Shown here piece after piece: positions 35,978-44,898 of a stretch of DNA of 64,000 nt. The position numbers were made by a program, and so were the translations under genes. How positions within the stretch are numbered: position 1 is the stretch's first letter; each line of letters begins with the position of its first letter. Below the pieces are notes generated by a model. That model made no database searches, had not been told where the DNA came from, and saw nothing but the letters and a program-made list of their open reading frames with translations. Source of the stretch: Nostoc sp. FACHB-152 (GTDB taxonomy: Bacteria > Cyanobacteriota > Cyanobacteriia > Cyanobacteriales > Nostocaceae); the NCBI RefSeq assembly GCF_014697475.1, contig NZ_JACJRV010000005.1, positions 124,001 to 188,000 on the forward strand, given 5' to 3'.

Positions 35978-36289
35978 TTATCGAGATTTTCGCTCTGCTA
36001 CTAATACTTCAGCAACCATTTCAGGTAAATCACAAAGGTCAGAAAATCCCTCTTTACCACTGATAGGAGAAATAAAGGTATAGCTTGGATCGCACTCTCC
36101 TGTATCGTAGACTTGAATAAACCATCGATCAGGAAAGCCTTCTATACCTAATTCTACAATGTACCAATACTCGCCAACTAAACAAGATTTTATAATCGTA
36201 AACCACTCTCTGTATTCGTCACGAATATTCCAGTCTGCTAAGAGAAACTCTAACGCTATATGTCCAGCATCAGTTGCCGTCAGTAGCAT
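35978..36289 (-). CDS. Hypothetical protein
   Basis: I do not recognise this 103-residue protein. It is a small soluble alpha/beta protein rich in aromatic residues (EYWYIVELGIEGFPDRWFIQ), with a beta-hairpin pattern typical of small immunity- or SUKH-like folds, though I cannot assign one. It starts two bases after the stop codon of the helical-domain gene upstream, so they are co-transcribed. No toxin-like gene adjoins them. Confidence 0.65.
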   Translation of the reverse strand: MLLTATDAGHIALEFLLADWNIRDEYREWFTIIKSCLVGEYWYIVELGIEGFPDRWFIQVYDTGECDPSYTFISPISGKEGFSDLCDLPEMVAEVLVAERKSR

Positions 36290-36291
36290 GA

Positions 36292-36558
36292 TTACTCCTT
36301 ATTTGGCACTTCGGAATTTTTTAAATCTGGGTATAAGCCTAATTGTTTGGCAAGCTCACGCGCTACATGAAATAAAAATTGTGCGCCATCTTGATTACCT
36401 TCGTGAGCAAACATAGTTGCAACTCTAGCCATTGCTTCTACGAAGTTAGCATCAATTAATTCTGAATGAGCTTCTAAAACTTCTGGTTCTTGACCATTAG
36501 GACAGTGAAGTAATTTATCGATTAAATCAAAATATTGGGCTTGCCGTTCGTCTGTCAT
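36292..36558 (-). CDS. Free-standing helical domain related to cyanobacterial TPR/CHAT protein N-termini
   Basis: The 88-residue protein is all-helical (YFDLIDKLLHCPNGQEPEVL, then ELIDANFVEAMARVATMFAHEGNQDGAQFL). From memory this pattern resembles the N-terminal domain that precedes TPR repeats in many large CHAT/TPR proteins of filamentous cyanobacteria, here without the rest. It may be a small partner of such proteins or a remnant of one. It lies two bases upstream of the next gene and 30 bases downstream of the membrane-protein gene. Confidence 0.65.
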   Translation of the reverse strand: MTDERQAQYFDLIDKLLHCPNGQEPEVLEAHSELIDANFVEAMARVATMFAHEGNQDGAQFLFHVARELAKQLGLYPDLKNSEVPNKE

Positions 36559-36588
36559 GTTATTTTGTAATTTTGTAGCGTGAATAGC

Positions 36589-37017
36589 TTATTTTTCAAT
36601 ACTTTGTTGCCAAAGTCTTTCTAACATTTCTACTTGTTCTTGAAATACGGCAGCGCGATAAGCTAAATACCTGTCGTATACAAGAATTCCTAACCCGATA
36701 CAAACTGGGGTTAGCAAGATAAACCATTGCAAGATAATGGCAGCTTTATATACAAAATCAGTAGTTAGCGGTTCGTTCACGACGTTGCGATCGCAATAAT
36801 TGACGCTAGCCTGATGTGGCGAGTAATGAGTAATTGCAGCCGCAGGATCTAAGGCTTGATTTACTTCGTCAATCTTATTAACTTCACAAGTTGAATTCTG
36901 TGCCTTAACTAACTCCCCATGTTTTTCCCAAACTACTTTTAGGACTACCATCGCTGGAGAAATTACTATTAATGTTACGAGGCAAACCGTGAGAACATTT
37001 AGAAGTTTAACTTTCAT
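36589..37017 (-). CDS. Small membrane protein, unknown function
   Basis: The 142-residue protein has an N-terminal membrane segment (about 6-27), a polar central part of 60 residues with two cysteines (STCEVNK and NYCDRN) that should face outward and could form a disulphide, a second membrane segment (about 90-112) and a helical cytoplasmic C-terminus with a coiled-coil-like pattern. I recognise no family. It heads a run of three same-strand genes with short gaps. Confidence 0.6.
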   Translation of the reverse strand: MKVKLLNVLTVCLVTLIVISPAMVVLKVVWEKHGELVKAQNSTCEVNKIDEVNQALDPAAAITHYSPHQASVNYCDRNVVNEPLTTDFVYKAAIILQWFILLTPVCIGLGILVYDRYLAYRAAVFQEQVEMLERLWQQSIEK

Positions 37018-38073
37018 CCTGGAGGTAGAATCTAGATACTAGAGGTTAGGTGCTAGGGGCTAGATAAGAGCGTTTTATCAGTATTCAATAACTAAAAAAT
37101 AATAGTTTTTTGTCTATTAAAAGACACTAGCTATTAGCTGGTGACTAATTATCTGGTTTATAAAAATTCTATTTTTATACCTGTAGACTTAACGCCTTTT
37201 CACCCAGAAATGCTGTTTTATATCTTGAGCAACAATGTGGGAGTTAAGAAGTCCCCCCTAATTCGCTAGCAAGCTAGAAAACTTCGGGGGGTAGAGGGGA
37301 ATCTCTGCGTAAATCCTATATGTGTTATATCAGCCGACTTTCTCAACACCTGTTTAGTTGGTGTAGGTTAAGTTTATTAAATTGATTAAAGTTGTACTCA
37401 AAGCCGCAAACAACCACTGCACAAGCTTTGCAAAATTTTTGCGGGAATGGGTGCTAGTATTTTCGGGTAAAGGTACTAGTATTGCTGAGGTGGGGTTCGG
37501 GGATTTTTGCACTCAGCCTCAAAGCTAGACTGGTTATCATTAAAAACGATTTTTTTGAACAAATTTTGATGAATAAATTTTGTACTCAAGATTAAGATTG
37601 AATGCCTTAAATAACTAAAATTAATTAAAAGTTCAATTAAATAAATTCAAAATCTCAAGTTGTAATTATTTAATATATTGCTGTGTTTAATTTACATTTT
37701 AGAGCTTTATATTAGGAAATTCAGATATTTAATCAAACTGTTAAATAAGCTGTTGATTTTATTTTTAAACTATTGAAGAATATGAAGGGGATTTTTATCA
37801 TCCTGCTTTATTAGACGGAAGTAAGCAAATTAAGTTTCAACAAACAAACTGAAGTTTAGTATTTCACAATACTTAAAAAGTTAAATTTTAAGTCAATGGT
37901 AGTAGACAATACGAATTTAGGTGTAAATTAACCAAAATTATTTCTTGGGATTACATATTTATGCTTTAGTGAGAGTAAATAGGTTTGGCGATCGCTCACC
38001 CCAGCAGTTACCCAAAAATGATTGTTATAAGTAAAGATGCTGCTTTAAAATTAAAGATTTTAGGAGTTAATTT
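37018..38073. other. 1-kb intergenic region upstream of cysK
   Basis: It starts with tandem CTAGAGG/CTAGGGG-type repeats (37033-37070). GC-rich repeat pieces lie at 37250-37310 and the rest is AT-rich. A 27-codon fragment reading EEYEGDFYHPALLDG at 37769-37852 lacks a start. GCGATCGC lies at 37989. No gene is supported. Confidence 0.5.
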
Positions 38074-39018
38074 ATGCGAATTGCTAAAGATGTTACAGAA
38101 CTTATCGGCAGAACTCCGTTAGTTCAACTTAATAAAATTCCGCAAGCAGAAGGAGCAGTCGCGCGGATAGTTGCCAAACTAGAAGGTATGAACCCAGCCG
38201 CTTCTGTTAAAGACCGGATTGGCGTGAGTATGATTAATTCAGCCGAAGCCGAGGGTTTTATTAAACCCGGTAAAACTGTTTTAGTCGAGCCAACCTCTGG
38301 AAATACCGGAATCGCCCTAGCAATGGTCGCAGCAGCCCGTGGTTATAGCTTAGTTTTAACTATGCCAGAAACCATGAGCCAAGAAAGACGCTCGATGCTG
38401 AGAGCCTATGGTGCAAAACTAGAATTGACACCAGGCCCAGAAGGAATGCGCGGCGCAATTCGCAAAGCCGAGGAAATTGTAGCGAACACACCCGATGCAT
38501 ATATGCTGCAACAGTTTCGCAACCCAGCTAACCCAAAAATTCACCGCGAAACCACCGCCGAAGAAATTTGGGAAGATACAGATGGGGAAGTAGATATTGT
38601 GATTGCTGGCGTTGGTACTGGCGGGACAATTACCGGAATTGCCGAAGTATTGAAACAACGTAAACCGAGTTTACAGGCGATCGCAGTTGAACCCAGCAAT
38701 AGCCCTGTCCTCTCTGGTGGTGAAGCAGGCCCCCATAAAATTCAAGGTATCGGTGCAGGATTTGTCCCCGATGTGCTGCGCTTGGAACTAGTTGATGAAG
38801 TCATCAGAGTCAGCGATGACCAATCTATGATTTACGGGCGGCGTTTAGCTAAAGAAGAAGGTTTACTGTCTGGGATTTCTTCGGGTGCGGCTTTGTGTGC
38901 TGCATTGCAAGTAGCAAAACGACCAGAAAATGCTGGTCGTTTGATTGTGATGATTCAGCCTTCCTTTGGTGAACGTTACCTCAGTACAGCAATGTTTCAA
39001 GATTTGAGCCTTAGTTAA
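38074..39018 (+). CDS. cysK: Cysteine synthase (O-acetylserine sulfhydrylase)
   Basis: This PLP enzyme makes cysteine from O-acetylserine and sulfide in the cytoplasm. The Schiff-base lysine is K46 in [10 protein letters not shown]; the substrate loop TSGNTG is at about 73-78, and the cofactor phosphate loop [10 protein letters not shown] at about 178-187. The C-terminal SGISSGAA motif is intact. Length of 314 residues is normal for CysK. A cysteine-dioxygenase-like gene lies 0.8 kb away on the other strand, so cysteine formation and breakdown sit close together. Confidence 0.94.
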   Translation: MRIAKDVTELIGRTPLVQLNKIPQAEGAVARIVAKLEGMNPAASVKDRIGVSMINSAEAEGFIKPGKTVLVEPTSGNTGIALAMVAAARGYSLVLTMPETMSQERRSMLRAYGAKLELTPGPEGMRGAIRKAEEIVANTPDAYMLQQFRNPANPKIHRETTAEEIWEDTDGEVDIVIAGVGTGGTITGIAEVLKQRKPSLQAIAVEPSNSPVLSGGEAGPHKIQGIGAGFVPDVLRLELVDEVIRVSDDQSMIYGRRLAKEEGLLSGISSGAALCAALQVAKRPENAGRLIVMIQPSFGERYLSTAMFQDLSLS

Positions 39019-39110
39019 GAAGGCGAAAGTTAAAAGGAAAAAGTAAAATTAACCCCTCTCCAAACCTCTCCCCTACAAGGAGAGAGGCTTAAAAAGCTTA
39101 TGATCTTGCT

Positions 39111-39137
39111 CCTCCCTCTCCTACAAGGAGAGGGAGG
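39111..39137. terminator. Hairpin between convergent cysK and NifO-like genes
   Basis: A perfect 12-bp stem (CCTCCCTCTCCT / AGGAGAGGGAGG) with a three-base loop lies between the two stop codons. Nearby sequence resembles the interior of the 159-bp element, so the terminator may be repeat-derived. Confidence 0.6.
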
Positions 39138-39159
39138 CTGGAAGGGAGAGGTTACTTAT

Positions 39160-39639
39160 TTAATGTTTGCAATTACCATGACCGTGACCATGTTCATGGT
39201 CATGGTGGTGATTACCGCCGTGGGCGCAGCCTTGTAAATCCTTGCTCATCAGGTCTTCACTCATCTCTTTGAAGGATTCATCTACAGGTTTTAAGCCAAT
39301 CCAAGCGTCAAGCTTTTCCACTTCAAAACCGACTTCGCGGCGATCGCCTACTTGAAGTAGAGGGCGACGAATTAATAACGGGTCGCGCAACATTTGTACC
39401 AATGCGGTTTCTGCATCGATGGTTTCAGGAACGATTTCACCAGATTTAACACGCGGCGCAGCCCGGTTAAACCATTCAGCTACAGGGCGATTACCAAAAA
39501 ATGACCGTAAACGCTCAATTGTCCAAGGTTCGGTTAATAAGTTGTATGCAATTACTTCATGACCAGCCGCAGTCAGCAAAACTTTTTGTCTAGTACCATT
39601 TTTACAGCCTGGTTTTTCATAAAAAATTACTCTTGCCAT
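39160..39639 (-). CDS. NifO/ArsC-Spx-like protein with histidine-rich tail
   Basis: The protein (159 residues from the ATG at 39639) has the ArsC/Spx thioredoxin-like fold of nitrogenase-associated NifO proteins: the start MARVIFYEKPGCKNGTRQK with one cysteine, then LLTEPWTIERLRSFFGNRPVAEWFNRAAPRVK (in two helices), and LIRRPLLQVG. The last 25 residues are a His/Asp-rich tail with two cysteines (HHHDHEHGHGHGNC), a metal-binding segment often seen in nickel or zinc proteins. The substrate is unknown. A TTG at 39654 is an alternative start. It is not next to nif structural genes in the window. Confidence 0.82.
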   Translation of the reverse strand: MARVIFYEKPGCKNGTRQKVLLTAAGHEVIAYNLLTEPWTIERLRSFFGNRPVAEWFNRAAPRVKSGEIVPETIDAETALVQMLRDPLLIRRPLLQVGDRREVGFEVEKLDAWIGLKPVDESFKEMSEDLMSKDLQGCAHGGNHHHDHEHGHGHGNCKH

Positions 39640-39704
39640 TGTGCTTGCTCCCAATCCACTTTATGGTTTAGGGCTTACGCAGAGAACCCTCTAAGGTGAA
39701 AATA

Positions 39705-39811
39705 GAGGTTAGAGACTAGGGCTAGAGACTAGATAAGAGAGATTTTAAAGGGCTGAGTACTGAATAAAAATAGTATTCCCTAACCTCTAGCCTCTAGCCT
39801 CTAGTCCCTCC
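39705..39811. repeat. CTAGAGG-type heptamer repeats
   Basis: Several units of TAGAGACTAGGGC type at 39705-39735 and the complementary CCTCTAGCCTCTAG array at 39780-39805 form an inverted pair upstream of the NifO-like gene. Related arrays are at 11227-11256, 30144-30176 and 37033-37070. Confidence 0.75.
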
Positions 39812-40423
39812 TTAAAACTTCCGTGCAGTCTGGGTTACTAAATCAAACTCAAATCTTTGTTTTGGATCAGTTTCCCCATAAATATTGAAAGTTACAGTTG
39901 GTTCATCACCGACTGCTTGCACGCTATGAATTGCATCGGGAGTGAAGCTGACAATATCTCCTGGAGATAAAGTTATTTCTCCCGTCTGTTCAATTTTATC
40001 TGGAGATTTTGAATCGTTGTTGCGTCGCCAAAAAGTGTTTTTTTCTTGACCTTTTAACACCGCTACAACTCCCCAAGTTCCATGATTATGTATTGTTGAA
40101 GTTGTCCCTGGTGCAAAAGTTACTGTTTGGACAGTCAACGGAAAACCTAATTCATCGTATAAGAGAATAACAGAAGTACCTGTTTTCGGACAAGGCTCTA
40201 GATGTTGACTTCTGACCCAGTAGGAATTGGCAATTAAGCGTCTCACCAACATCCTAATTTCTGGCAGACGGCTAGACTCATCCTCAATACCATTGAGAAC
40301 ATCTTCCACCTCAGTCAAAAAACGATAGAGGCGATAATTATCTCGCAATAAATCCCATGCTCTTACAGATTTACAGATTTGATACTGACCTTCTCCAGTG
40401 AGTAGCCAATCCCTACCTTGCAT
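39812..40423 (-). CDS. Cysteine dioxygenase-like cupin
   Basis: The 203-residue cupin should bind one iron and oxidise a thiol such as cysteine to a sulfinate with O2. The metal histidines are in TSTIHNHGTWG (two His) and AIHSVQAVGDEPTVTF (third His), with TVTFAPG and LSPGDIVSF between. This is the cysteine-dioxygenase type arrangement, but the substrate is inferred. The gene starts five bases after the stop codon of a small 55-residue frame, so it is probably the second gene of an operon. Confidence 0.82.
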   Translation of the reverse strand: MQGRDWLLTGEGQYQICKSVRAWDLLRDNYRLYRFLTEVEDVLNGIEDESSRLPEIRMLVRRLIANSYWVRSQHLEPCPKTGTSVILLYDELGFPLTVQTVTFAPGTTSTIHNHGTWGVVAVLKGQEKNTFWRRNNDSKSPDKIEQTGEITLSPGDIVSFTPDAIHSVQAVGDEPTVTFNIYGETDPKQRFEFDLVTQTARKF

Positions 40424-40428
40424 AACTT

Positions 40429-40596
40429 TTAAAATCTAAATTGAGAAGCTGAAGGCGTGACAATTACTGGCATTGCATACCAAGGTGAACTAGTATCAGG
40501 AAAATTCACAGGAGATAAGTTAATACTAGTGGGGAATGGATTTTCTGGAAACTTAAATGTGGAAAGAGGTCGATACACAGAAAAATTGTTCATCAT
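40429..40596 (-). CDS. Small 55-residue ORF preceding the cysteine-dioxygenase-like gene
   Basis: The frame opens with two ATG codons (40594-40596 and 40591-40593) and ends at TAA at 40429-40431, five bases before the cupin gene start, a gap typical of translational coupling. The peptide is rich in Pro, Ser, Phe and Asn (YRPLSTFKFPENPFP), without cysteines, a signal peptide or membrane segment. There is no strong ribosome binding site. No family is known to me. It could be a leader peptide or a small structural protein; the tight spacing is the main evidence. Confidence 0.4.
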   Translation of the reverse strand: MMNNFSVYRPLSTFKFPENPFPTSINLSPVNFPDTSSPWYAMPVIVTPSASQFRF

Positions 40597-40683
40597 GGTT
40601 TGTAAATTTTGACCGTTGAGTGTTGGTAAGTATTTGTTCTTGGTAAATTGTCAAATTACTATTGACAATTGACTTTTGACTGT

Positions 40684-41169
40684 TCAATCATCTTCCTCTG
40701 CTGGGCGTGTCAAAATATCCAGGAGGATACCAGCACCATAATCATTTTTGGGGTCAATTTCTTGCACCCTGATGCTGATTTCTTTAGCTTGTTCTAGGTT
40801 TCCTAATTTAGCTAAAACCAAACCAGTAGCAGAGTAGGCATTTAAGTACAATCTGATTTGGTTTTCTTCCCTCCGATTGATAAGTATGGGTTTTAGCTGT
40901 TCCCAACTTTCAGGAAAATTTTCTGCTTTCTTAATTTTATCTAATAATTTCGATGTTGTTTGCAAGGCAAGAGAATAATTATTTTTGTAGTAAAAATATC
41001 TATATGCTGAAACTAAAATGTCTGTATTGTCTCCGGCTTCTGTGATAGCTTGTTGCATATATTTCTCGGATTCAGAATTATTATGCCAAGTATCTGCTGC
41101 TAAGATTAGTAACTTTTTGACATTTTCTGGTACTTGAAACCAAGAAAATCTATTGGTATCGATTTGCAT
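40684..41169 (-). CDS. Helical-repeat (TPR-like) protein downstream of cox genes
   Basis: The 161-residue protein is entirely helical with paired-helix repeats like TPR (EKYMQQAITEAGDNTDILVSAYRYFYYKNNYSLAL; ATGLVLAKLGNLEQAKEISIRVQEIDPKNDYGA). It has no signal or membrane segment. It begins 66 bases after coxC on the same strand, so it is likely the last gene of the cox operon and may help assemble or regulate the oxidase; that role is inferred from position only. I know no named family. Confidence 0.7.
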   Translation of the reverse strand: MQIDTNRFSWFQVPENVKKLLILAADTWHNNSESEKYMQQAITEAGDNTDILVSAYRYFYYKNNYSLALQTTSKLLDKIKKAENFPESWEQLKPILINRREENQIRLYLNAYSATGLVLAKLGNLEQAKEISIRVQEIDPKNDYGAGILLDILTRPAEEDD

Positions 41170-41235
41170 ATTTGTGAATGGGGAGTGGGGAGTAGGGAGT
41201 AGGAAGTGGAGTAATTTACTACTCCCTACTCACTT

Positions 41236-41832
41236 TTAAAACTGAGTCAGAATGTACAACAAAGAAAACAGAACAATCCAAATGATGTCTACGAAGTGCC
41301 AGTAAATTTCTGCCATTTCGATGCCGGTGTGTTTGGTGGCTGAATAATGGCCGGGACGCTGCGATCGCTTTAATACTCCTAAAATCAATAACAGTCCCAC
41401 AAATACGTGCAAGCCGTGGAAGCCTGTCATGATGTAAAAGCAGTTGGCGAAGACGTTGGCTGTCATGCCATATCCTAAGGTTAGGTACTCATAAACTTGA
41501 CCTAACAAGAACAGCGCGCCCATGATGGCGGTAATTTTGTACCACTTTTGCATTCCGGCAACGTTATTCTTTTTAATTGCGACATCGCCAAAGTGAATGA
41601 CAAAGCTACTAGACACCAGAATGATGGTGTTAATTGTCGGTACGAGTAATTCTACTTCTGTTCCTTCTGGCGGCCATACTGGTGTAGTGCCGCGAAAGAA
41701 CAAGTAAGTAGCAAAGAATCCGCCGAACATCAGGGATTCTGAGATGAGGAAGGTTAATAATCCCGGAACTCGCAAATCTGGATGATGTTCGGCATCATGT
41801 CCGTGATGTTCGCTGGGTGTGGCGACTGTCAT
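41236..41832 (-). CDS. coxC: Cytochrome c oxidase subunit III
   Basis: The 198-residue subunit III of the aa3-type oxidase has about five membrane helices, the family sequences FLISESLMFGGFFATYLFFRG (about 28-48), NCFYIMTGFHGLHVFVGLLLI and the final EIYWHFVDIIWIVLF. The short, five-helix form is normal in cyanobacteria. It follows coxA (160 bases between them) in the coxBAC order. The location beside cnfR and fdxB matches the heterocyst-associated cox2 locus of Anabaena, so expression in heterocysts is inferred. Confidence 0.95.
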   Translation of the reverse strand: MTVATPSEHHGHDAEHHPDLRVPGLLTFLISESLMFGGFFATYLFFRGTTPVWPPEGTEVELLVPTINTIILVSSSFVIHFGDVAIKKNNVAGMQKWYKITAIMGALFLLGQVYEYLTLGYGMTANVFANCFYIMTGFHGLHVFVGLLLILGVLKRSQRPGHYSATKHTGIEMAEIYWHFVDIIWIVLFSLLYILTQF

Positions 41833-41917
41833 ATTTTTACCATTTGAAATTCTTTGACCTCTTCCCTGATTTTGAGGGAAGAGGAGGTTTTTAACGCAAA
41901 GTATCGCGGTGAACCAG

Positions 41918-41944
41918 CGCTGCGGGAGGGTTTCCCTCCGCAGG
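41918..41944. repeat. GC-rich hairpin between coxA and coxC
   Basis: CTGCGGGAGGG and CCCTCCGCAG pair with one bulge around a TTT loop. It is part of the dispersed GC-rich repeat family seen elsewhere in the window. Confidence 0.55.
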
Positions 41945-41992
41945 CGACTGGTGAACCCTAAGGGAGGTTAACGCAAAGGTGCGCGGAGTTCT

Positions 41993-43672
41993 TTAGGTGC
42001 TGGCTTCTGGTGTTGCGGTGGGTTGTACTTCTACACTATGACCGTAGTCGTAGGGGCCATGAGTTACTACTGGTAAGACTTCCCAGTTCTCAATTAGAGG
42101 GGGTGAACTGGTTGTCCATTCTAAGGTTAAGGCACGCCAAGGATTATCACCAGCGACTTCGCCTTTACTCCAACTCCAAAGAATATTGATGGTAAAGGGG
42201 ATGACTGATAAGCCTAAGACAAATGCGCCAATGGTACAAAGTTGATTCAAGCTAATGAATTGGGGGTCATACATTGCTACTCGTCGGGGCATTCCTTGCA
42301 AACCTAATTCGTGCATAGGTAAGAAGGTGAGGTTAGTCCCAATGAGTGTGAGGGCAAAGTGAACGCGTCCCCAAGCTTCGTTTAGCTTGCGTCCGGTCAT
42401 TTTGGGGAACCAGTGATATATACCTGCGTAAATACCAAACACGGAACCGCCAAATAAGACGTAGTGGAAGTGTCCGACTACATAGTAAGTATCGTGGACA
42501 TGAAGATCAAAGGGGGCTGTTCCCATTGTCACGCCGCTTAAACCACCCATGACGAACATCGACAACAAGCCAATGGCGAATAGCATCGCGCTGGTGAAGC
42601 GGATTTTGCCACCCCAGAGAGTAGCAACCCAGCCGAAAATCTTCACGCCAGTAGGAACGGCAACAATCAGGGTAGAGATGGTGAAGAAAATCCGCATCCA
42701 ACCGGCTGTACCACTGGTAAACATATGGTGTACCCAGACGAACAAACCGACAACGCAAATTGCCAAACTGGAATAAGCGATCGCTTTATATCCGAAAATT
42801 GGCTTACGCGCGTGAACGGGAATCACTTCGGACATGATGCCGAAGATGGGCAGAATCATCAGATATACTGCCGGGTGAGAGTAGAACCAGAATAAGTGTT
42901 GGTAAATAACAACGTTACCACCTGCATCTGGTTTAAAGAAGGATGTGCCGAAGTTGAGGTCAAACAACAGCAGCACTAAACCCGCAGCTAATACAGGTGT
43001 GGAGACAAGTGCTAGGACGGAGGTGGCTAAAATTGCCCAGCAGAATAAGGGTAGTTGATCCCATTTCATACTGGGGACTTTCATCATTAGGATGGTGATG
43101 ACAAAGTTTAGCGAACCCAAAATTGAGGAAGTTCCGACTAAGACAATCGCCAAAATCCACATAGATTGGGCAATTGGCGCGGTGACTAAACTTAGTGGTG
43201 GGTAAGCTGTCCAACCTGATTGGGAACCACCAAAGAAGAAACTTCCTAACAGGAGTAATCCGGCTGGTGGGTTTAACCAAAAGGCAACTGCATTCAGCTT
43301 GGGGAATGCCATATCTCTAGCACCAACCATCAACGGTACTAAATAGTTACCAAATCCCCCAATCGCACTGGGAACAATCCATAAGAAAATCATGATTGTT
43401 CCGTGGTTGGTCATGAAGGCGTTATACAGATTGGGGTCGAGTAAATCTGCCTCTGGTGTGGCGAGTTCGGCGCGAATTGCGATCGCCATCAATCCACCGA
43501 TGAGATAAAACAAAAACGCCGTGACTAGATATTGAATCCCAATTACCTTATGATCTACGTTGAAGGTAAAGTAGTCGTACCATTTCCACGCCTTGGGATG
43601 TAAGTTATGGGCAACCGTCACTTTGGGATTCTTATCTGGTGGTGTATTCCGAGGTAATTCTGTTTGTGTCAT
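41993..43672 (-). CDS. coxA: Cytochrome c oxidase subunit I
   Basis: This is the catalytic heme-copper subunit (559 residues, 12 membrane helices). The CuB site and heme ligands are visible: the first heme-a histidine in YNAFMTNHGTIMIFLW, CuB His and the cross-linked Tyr in HLFWFYSHPAVY, the His pair in VWVHHMFTSG, and the heme ligands in YYVVGHFHYVLF. Proton-pumping A1-type residues (ETA/SY-like region) are consistent with an aa3 oxidase. It couples oxidation of cytochrome c or plastocyanin to O2 reduction. The C-terminal tail is polar. Gene order coxB-coxA-coxC. Confidence 0.97.
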   Translation of the reverse strand: MTQTELPRNTPPDKNPKVTVAHNLHPKAWKWYDYFTFNVDHKVIGIQYLVTAFLFYLIGGLMAIAIRAELATPEADLLDPNLYNAFMTNHGTIMIFLWIVPSAIGGFGNYLVPLMVGARDMAFPKLNAVAFWLNPPAGLLLLGSFFFGGSQSGWTAYPPLSLVTAPIAQSMWILAIVLVGTSSILGSLNFVITILMMKVPSMKWDQLPLFCWAILATSVLALVSTPVLAAGLVLLLFDLNFGTSFFKPDAGGNVVIYQHLFWFYSHPAVYLMILPIFGIMSEVIPVHARKPIFGYKAIAYSSLAICVVGLFVWVHHMFTSGTAGWMRIFFTISTLIVAVPTGVKIFGWVATLWGGKIRFTSAMLFAIGLLSMFVMGGLSGVTMGTAPFDLHVHDTYYVVGHFHYVLFGGSVFGIYAGIYHWFPKMTGRKLNEAWGRVHFALTLIGTNLTFLPMHELGLQGMPRRVAMYDPQFISLNQLCTIGAFVLGLSVIPFTINILWSWSKGEVAGDNPWRALTLEWTTSSPPLIENWEVLPVVTHGPYDYGHSVEVQPTATPEAST

Positions 43673-43794
43673 AAATTAGTCCTACCCGGCGGGAAGCCGC
43701 TAATGCGTCTATGTCATTGGTCATTGGTCATTTGTCCTTTGTCATTGGTTAGTTAATTCAGACTTATGCACAGATAATGGAAAATCGAACCACA

Positions 43795-43880
43795 GAGGCG
43801 CAGAGAAGCCGGTGCGTTGGGCGGGTTCCCCGACTTGTTCGCCTTGGTCTCCGATGAGGAGAAGCAACTGGCGCGACACT
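43795..43880. repeat. GC-rich dispersed repeat between coxB and coxA
   Basis: A GC-rich block (GGTGCGTTGGGCGGGTTCCC, GGTCTCCGATGAGGAG) lies in an AT-rich spacer that also has TCATTGGTCATT tandem repeats (43720-43755). It resembles the stretches near 12841 and 21465. Confidence 0.5.
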
Positions 43881-43929
43881 GAGGAATAAGAGTTTCAGAG
43901 AGTTATTGTGTAAGTCTTAGTACCATTGA

Positions 43930-44898
43930 CTATTGACCTTTGACTATTGACTCTAGAGTTGTTGCACTTACGCCCAGGTGTTGGATGTGGGGTGCAAGAA
44001 ACTCGGATGTTGATAAGTCGGCTGGATTAACTGCAACAGCTTGATGCAAATCAGGCTTTTGGGCAACTTGGCTTTCTTTTAACCAGCTATCGTATTCTGC
44101 GGGTGTGTGGACAATGACTTGCGATCGCATGGAACCGTGATAACCTCCACACAGTTCCGCACAAACTACAGGATATGTACCTGTTTTTGTGGCGGTGAAT
44201 CGCAGTTCGGTGGGGATACCTGGAAGCGCGTCTTGTTTCAGGCGGAATTGAGGAACCCAAAAGGCGTGAATCACATCCTGTGCTGACAAATTCAACTGGA
44301 CATCAGCACCAATAGGAACGTGCAATTCACCAGTAGTAACGCCACTGTTGGGATACTCAAAAATCCAAGCAAACTGCATTCCGGTAACGTTCACTACTAA
44401 ATCAGCAGGTTTGCTTTGGCTGTTGCGCGCACCAATGCCAATGCTTGGGGCTGTTTTCGATTCTGCGGTATTGTTGAGAGTTGCCGCTATTGCGCTTCCT
44501 GAAGCAACATGAGCCGGAGAATGAGGATGATTTCCTGGCTCAAAACCTCCCATCTGATTAAAAACATCTACGCTATAGATGCCTAAGCCAATGACAATCA
44601 CTGATGGGATGGCTGTCCAAAAAATTTCTAAGGGAACATTGCCCTCTACTGGTAAACCATCAGTATCATCACCGCGACGGCGACGATACTTGACTAAAAA
44701 AACGAGAATAGTTCCTTCTACAACCAGAAATAAAGCGATCGCAATGGTAAACATGATATTGAAAAATCCGTCTACCAAAGGTGCTTGTAGTGAGGCTTGT
44801 TCTGGTAATAGCGTGTGGTTGTGACCAATCCAAACACTCAAGGCTGTAACTACTATGCCAGCAACTAGCGTCCATAGTGAAACAGGAATTTGTTGCAT
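43930..44898 (-). CDS. coxB: Cytochrome c oxidase subunit II
   Basis: Subunit II (322 residues) brings electrons to the oxidase through the dinuclear CuA centre. Two membrane helices lie at about 8-26 and 46-70. The C-terminal cupredoxin domain has the first CuA histidine in SAQDVIHAFWVP and the ligands in VCAELCGGYHGSM (two Cys, Glu carbonyl, His and Met). A Gly/Ser/His-rich loop separates helix and domain. It is the first gene of the coxBAC operon; its leader contains no obvious known operator. Confidence 0.96.
   Translation of the reverse strand: MQQIPVSLWTLVAGIVVTALSVWIGHNHTLLPEQASLQAPLVDGFFNIMFTIAIALFLVVEGTILVFLVKYRRRRGDDTDGLPVEGNVPLEIFWTAIPSVIVIGLGIYSVDVFNQMGGFEPGNHPHSPAHVASGSAIAATLNNTAESKTAPSIGIGARNSQSKPADLVVNVTGMQFAWIFEYPNSGVTTGELHVPIGADVQLNLSAQDVIHAFWVPQFRLKQDALPGIPTELRFTATKTGTYPVVCAELCGGYHGSMRSQVIVHTPAEYDSWLKESQVAQKPDLHQAVAVNPADLSTSEFLAPHIQHLGVSATTLESIVKGQ

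Noticed and set aside
37769-37852. 27-codon fragment reading EEYEGDFYHPALLDG
   Set aside because: It has protein-like composition and may be a gene remnant, but lacks a start and is too short to assign.
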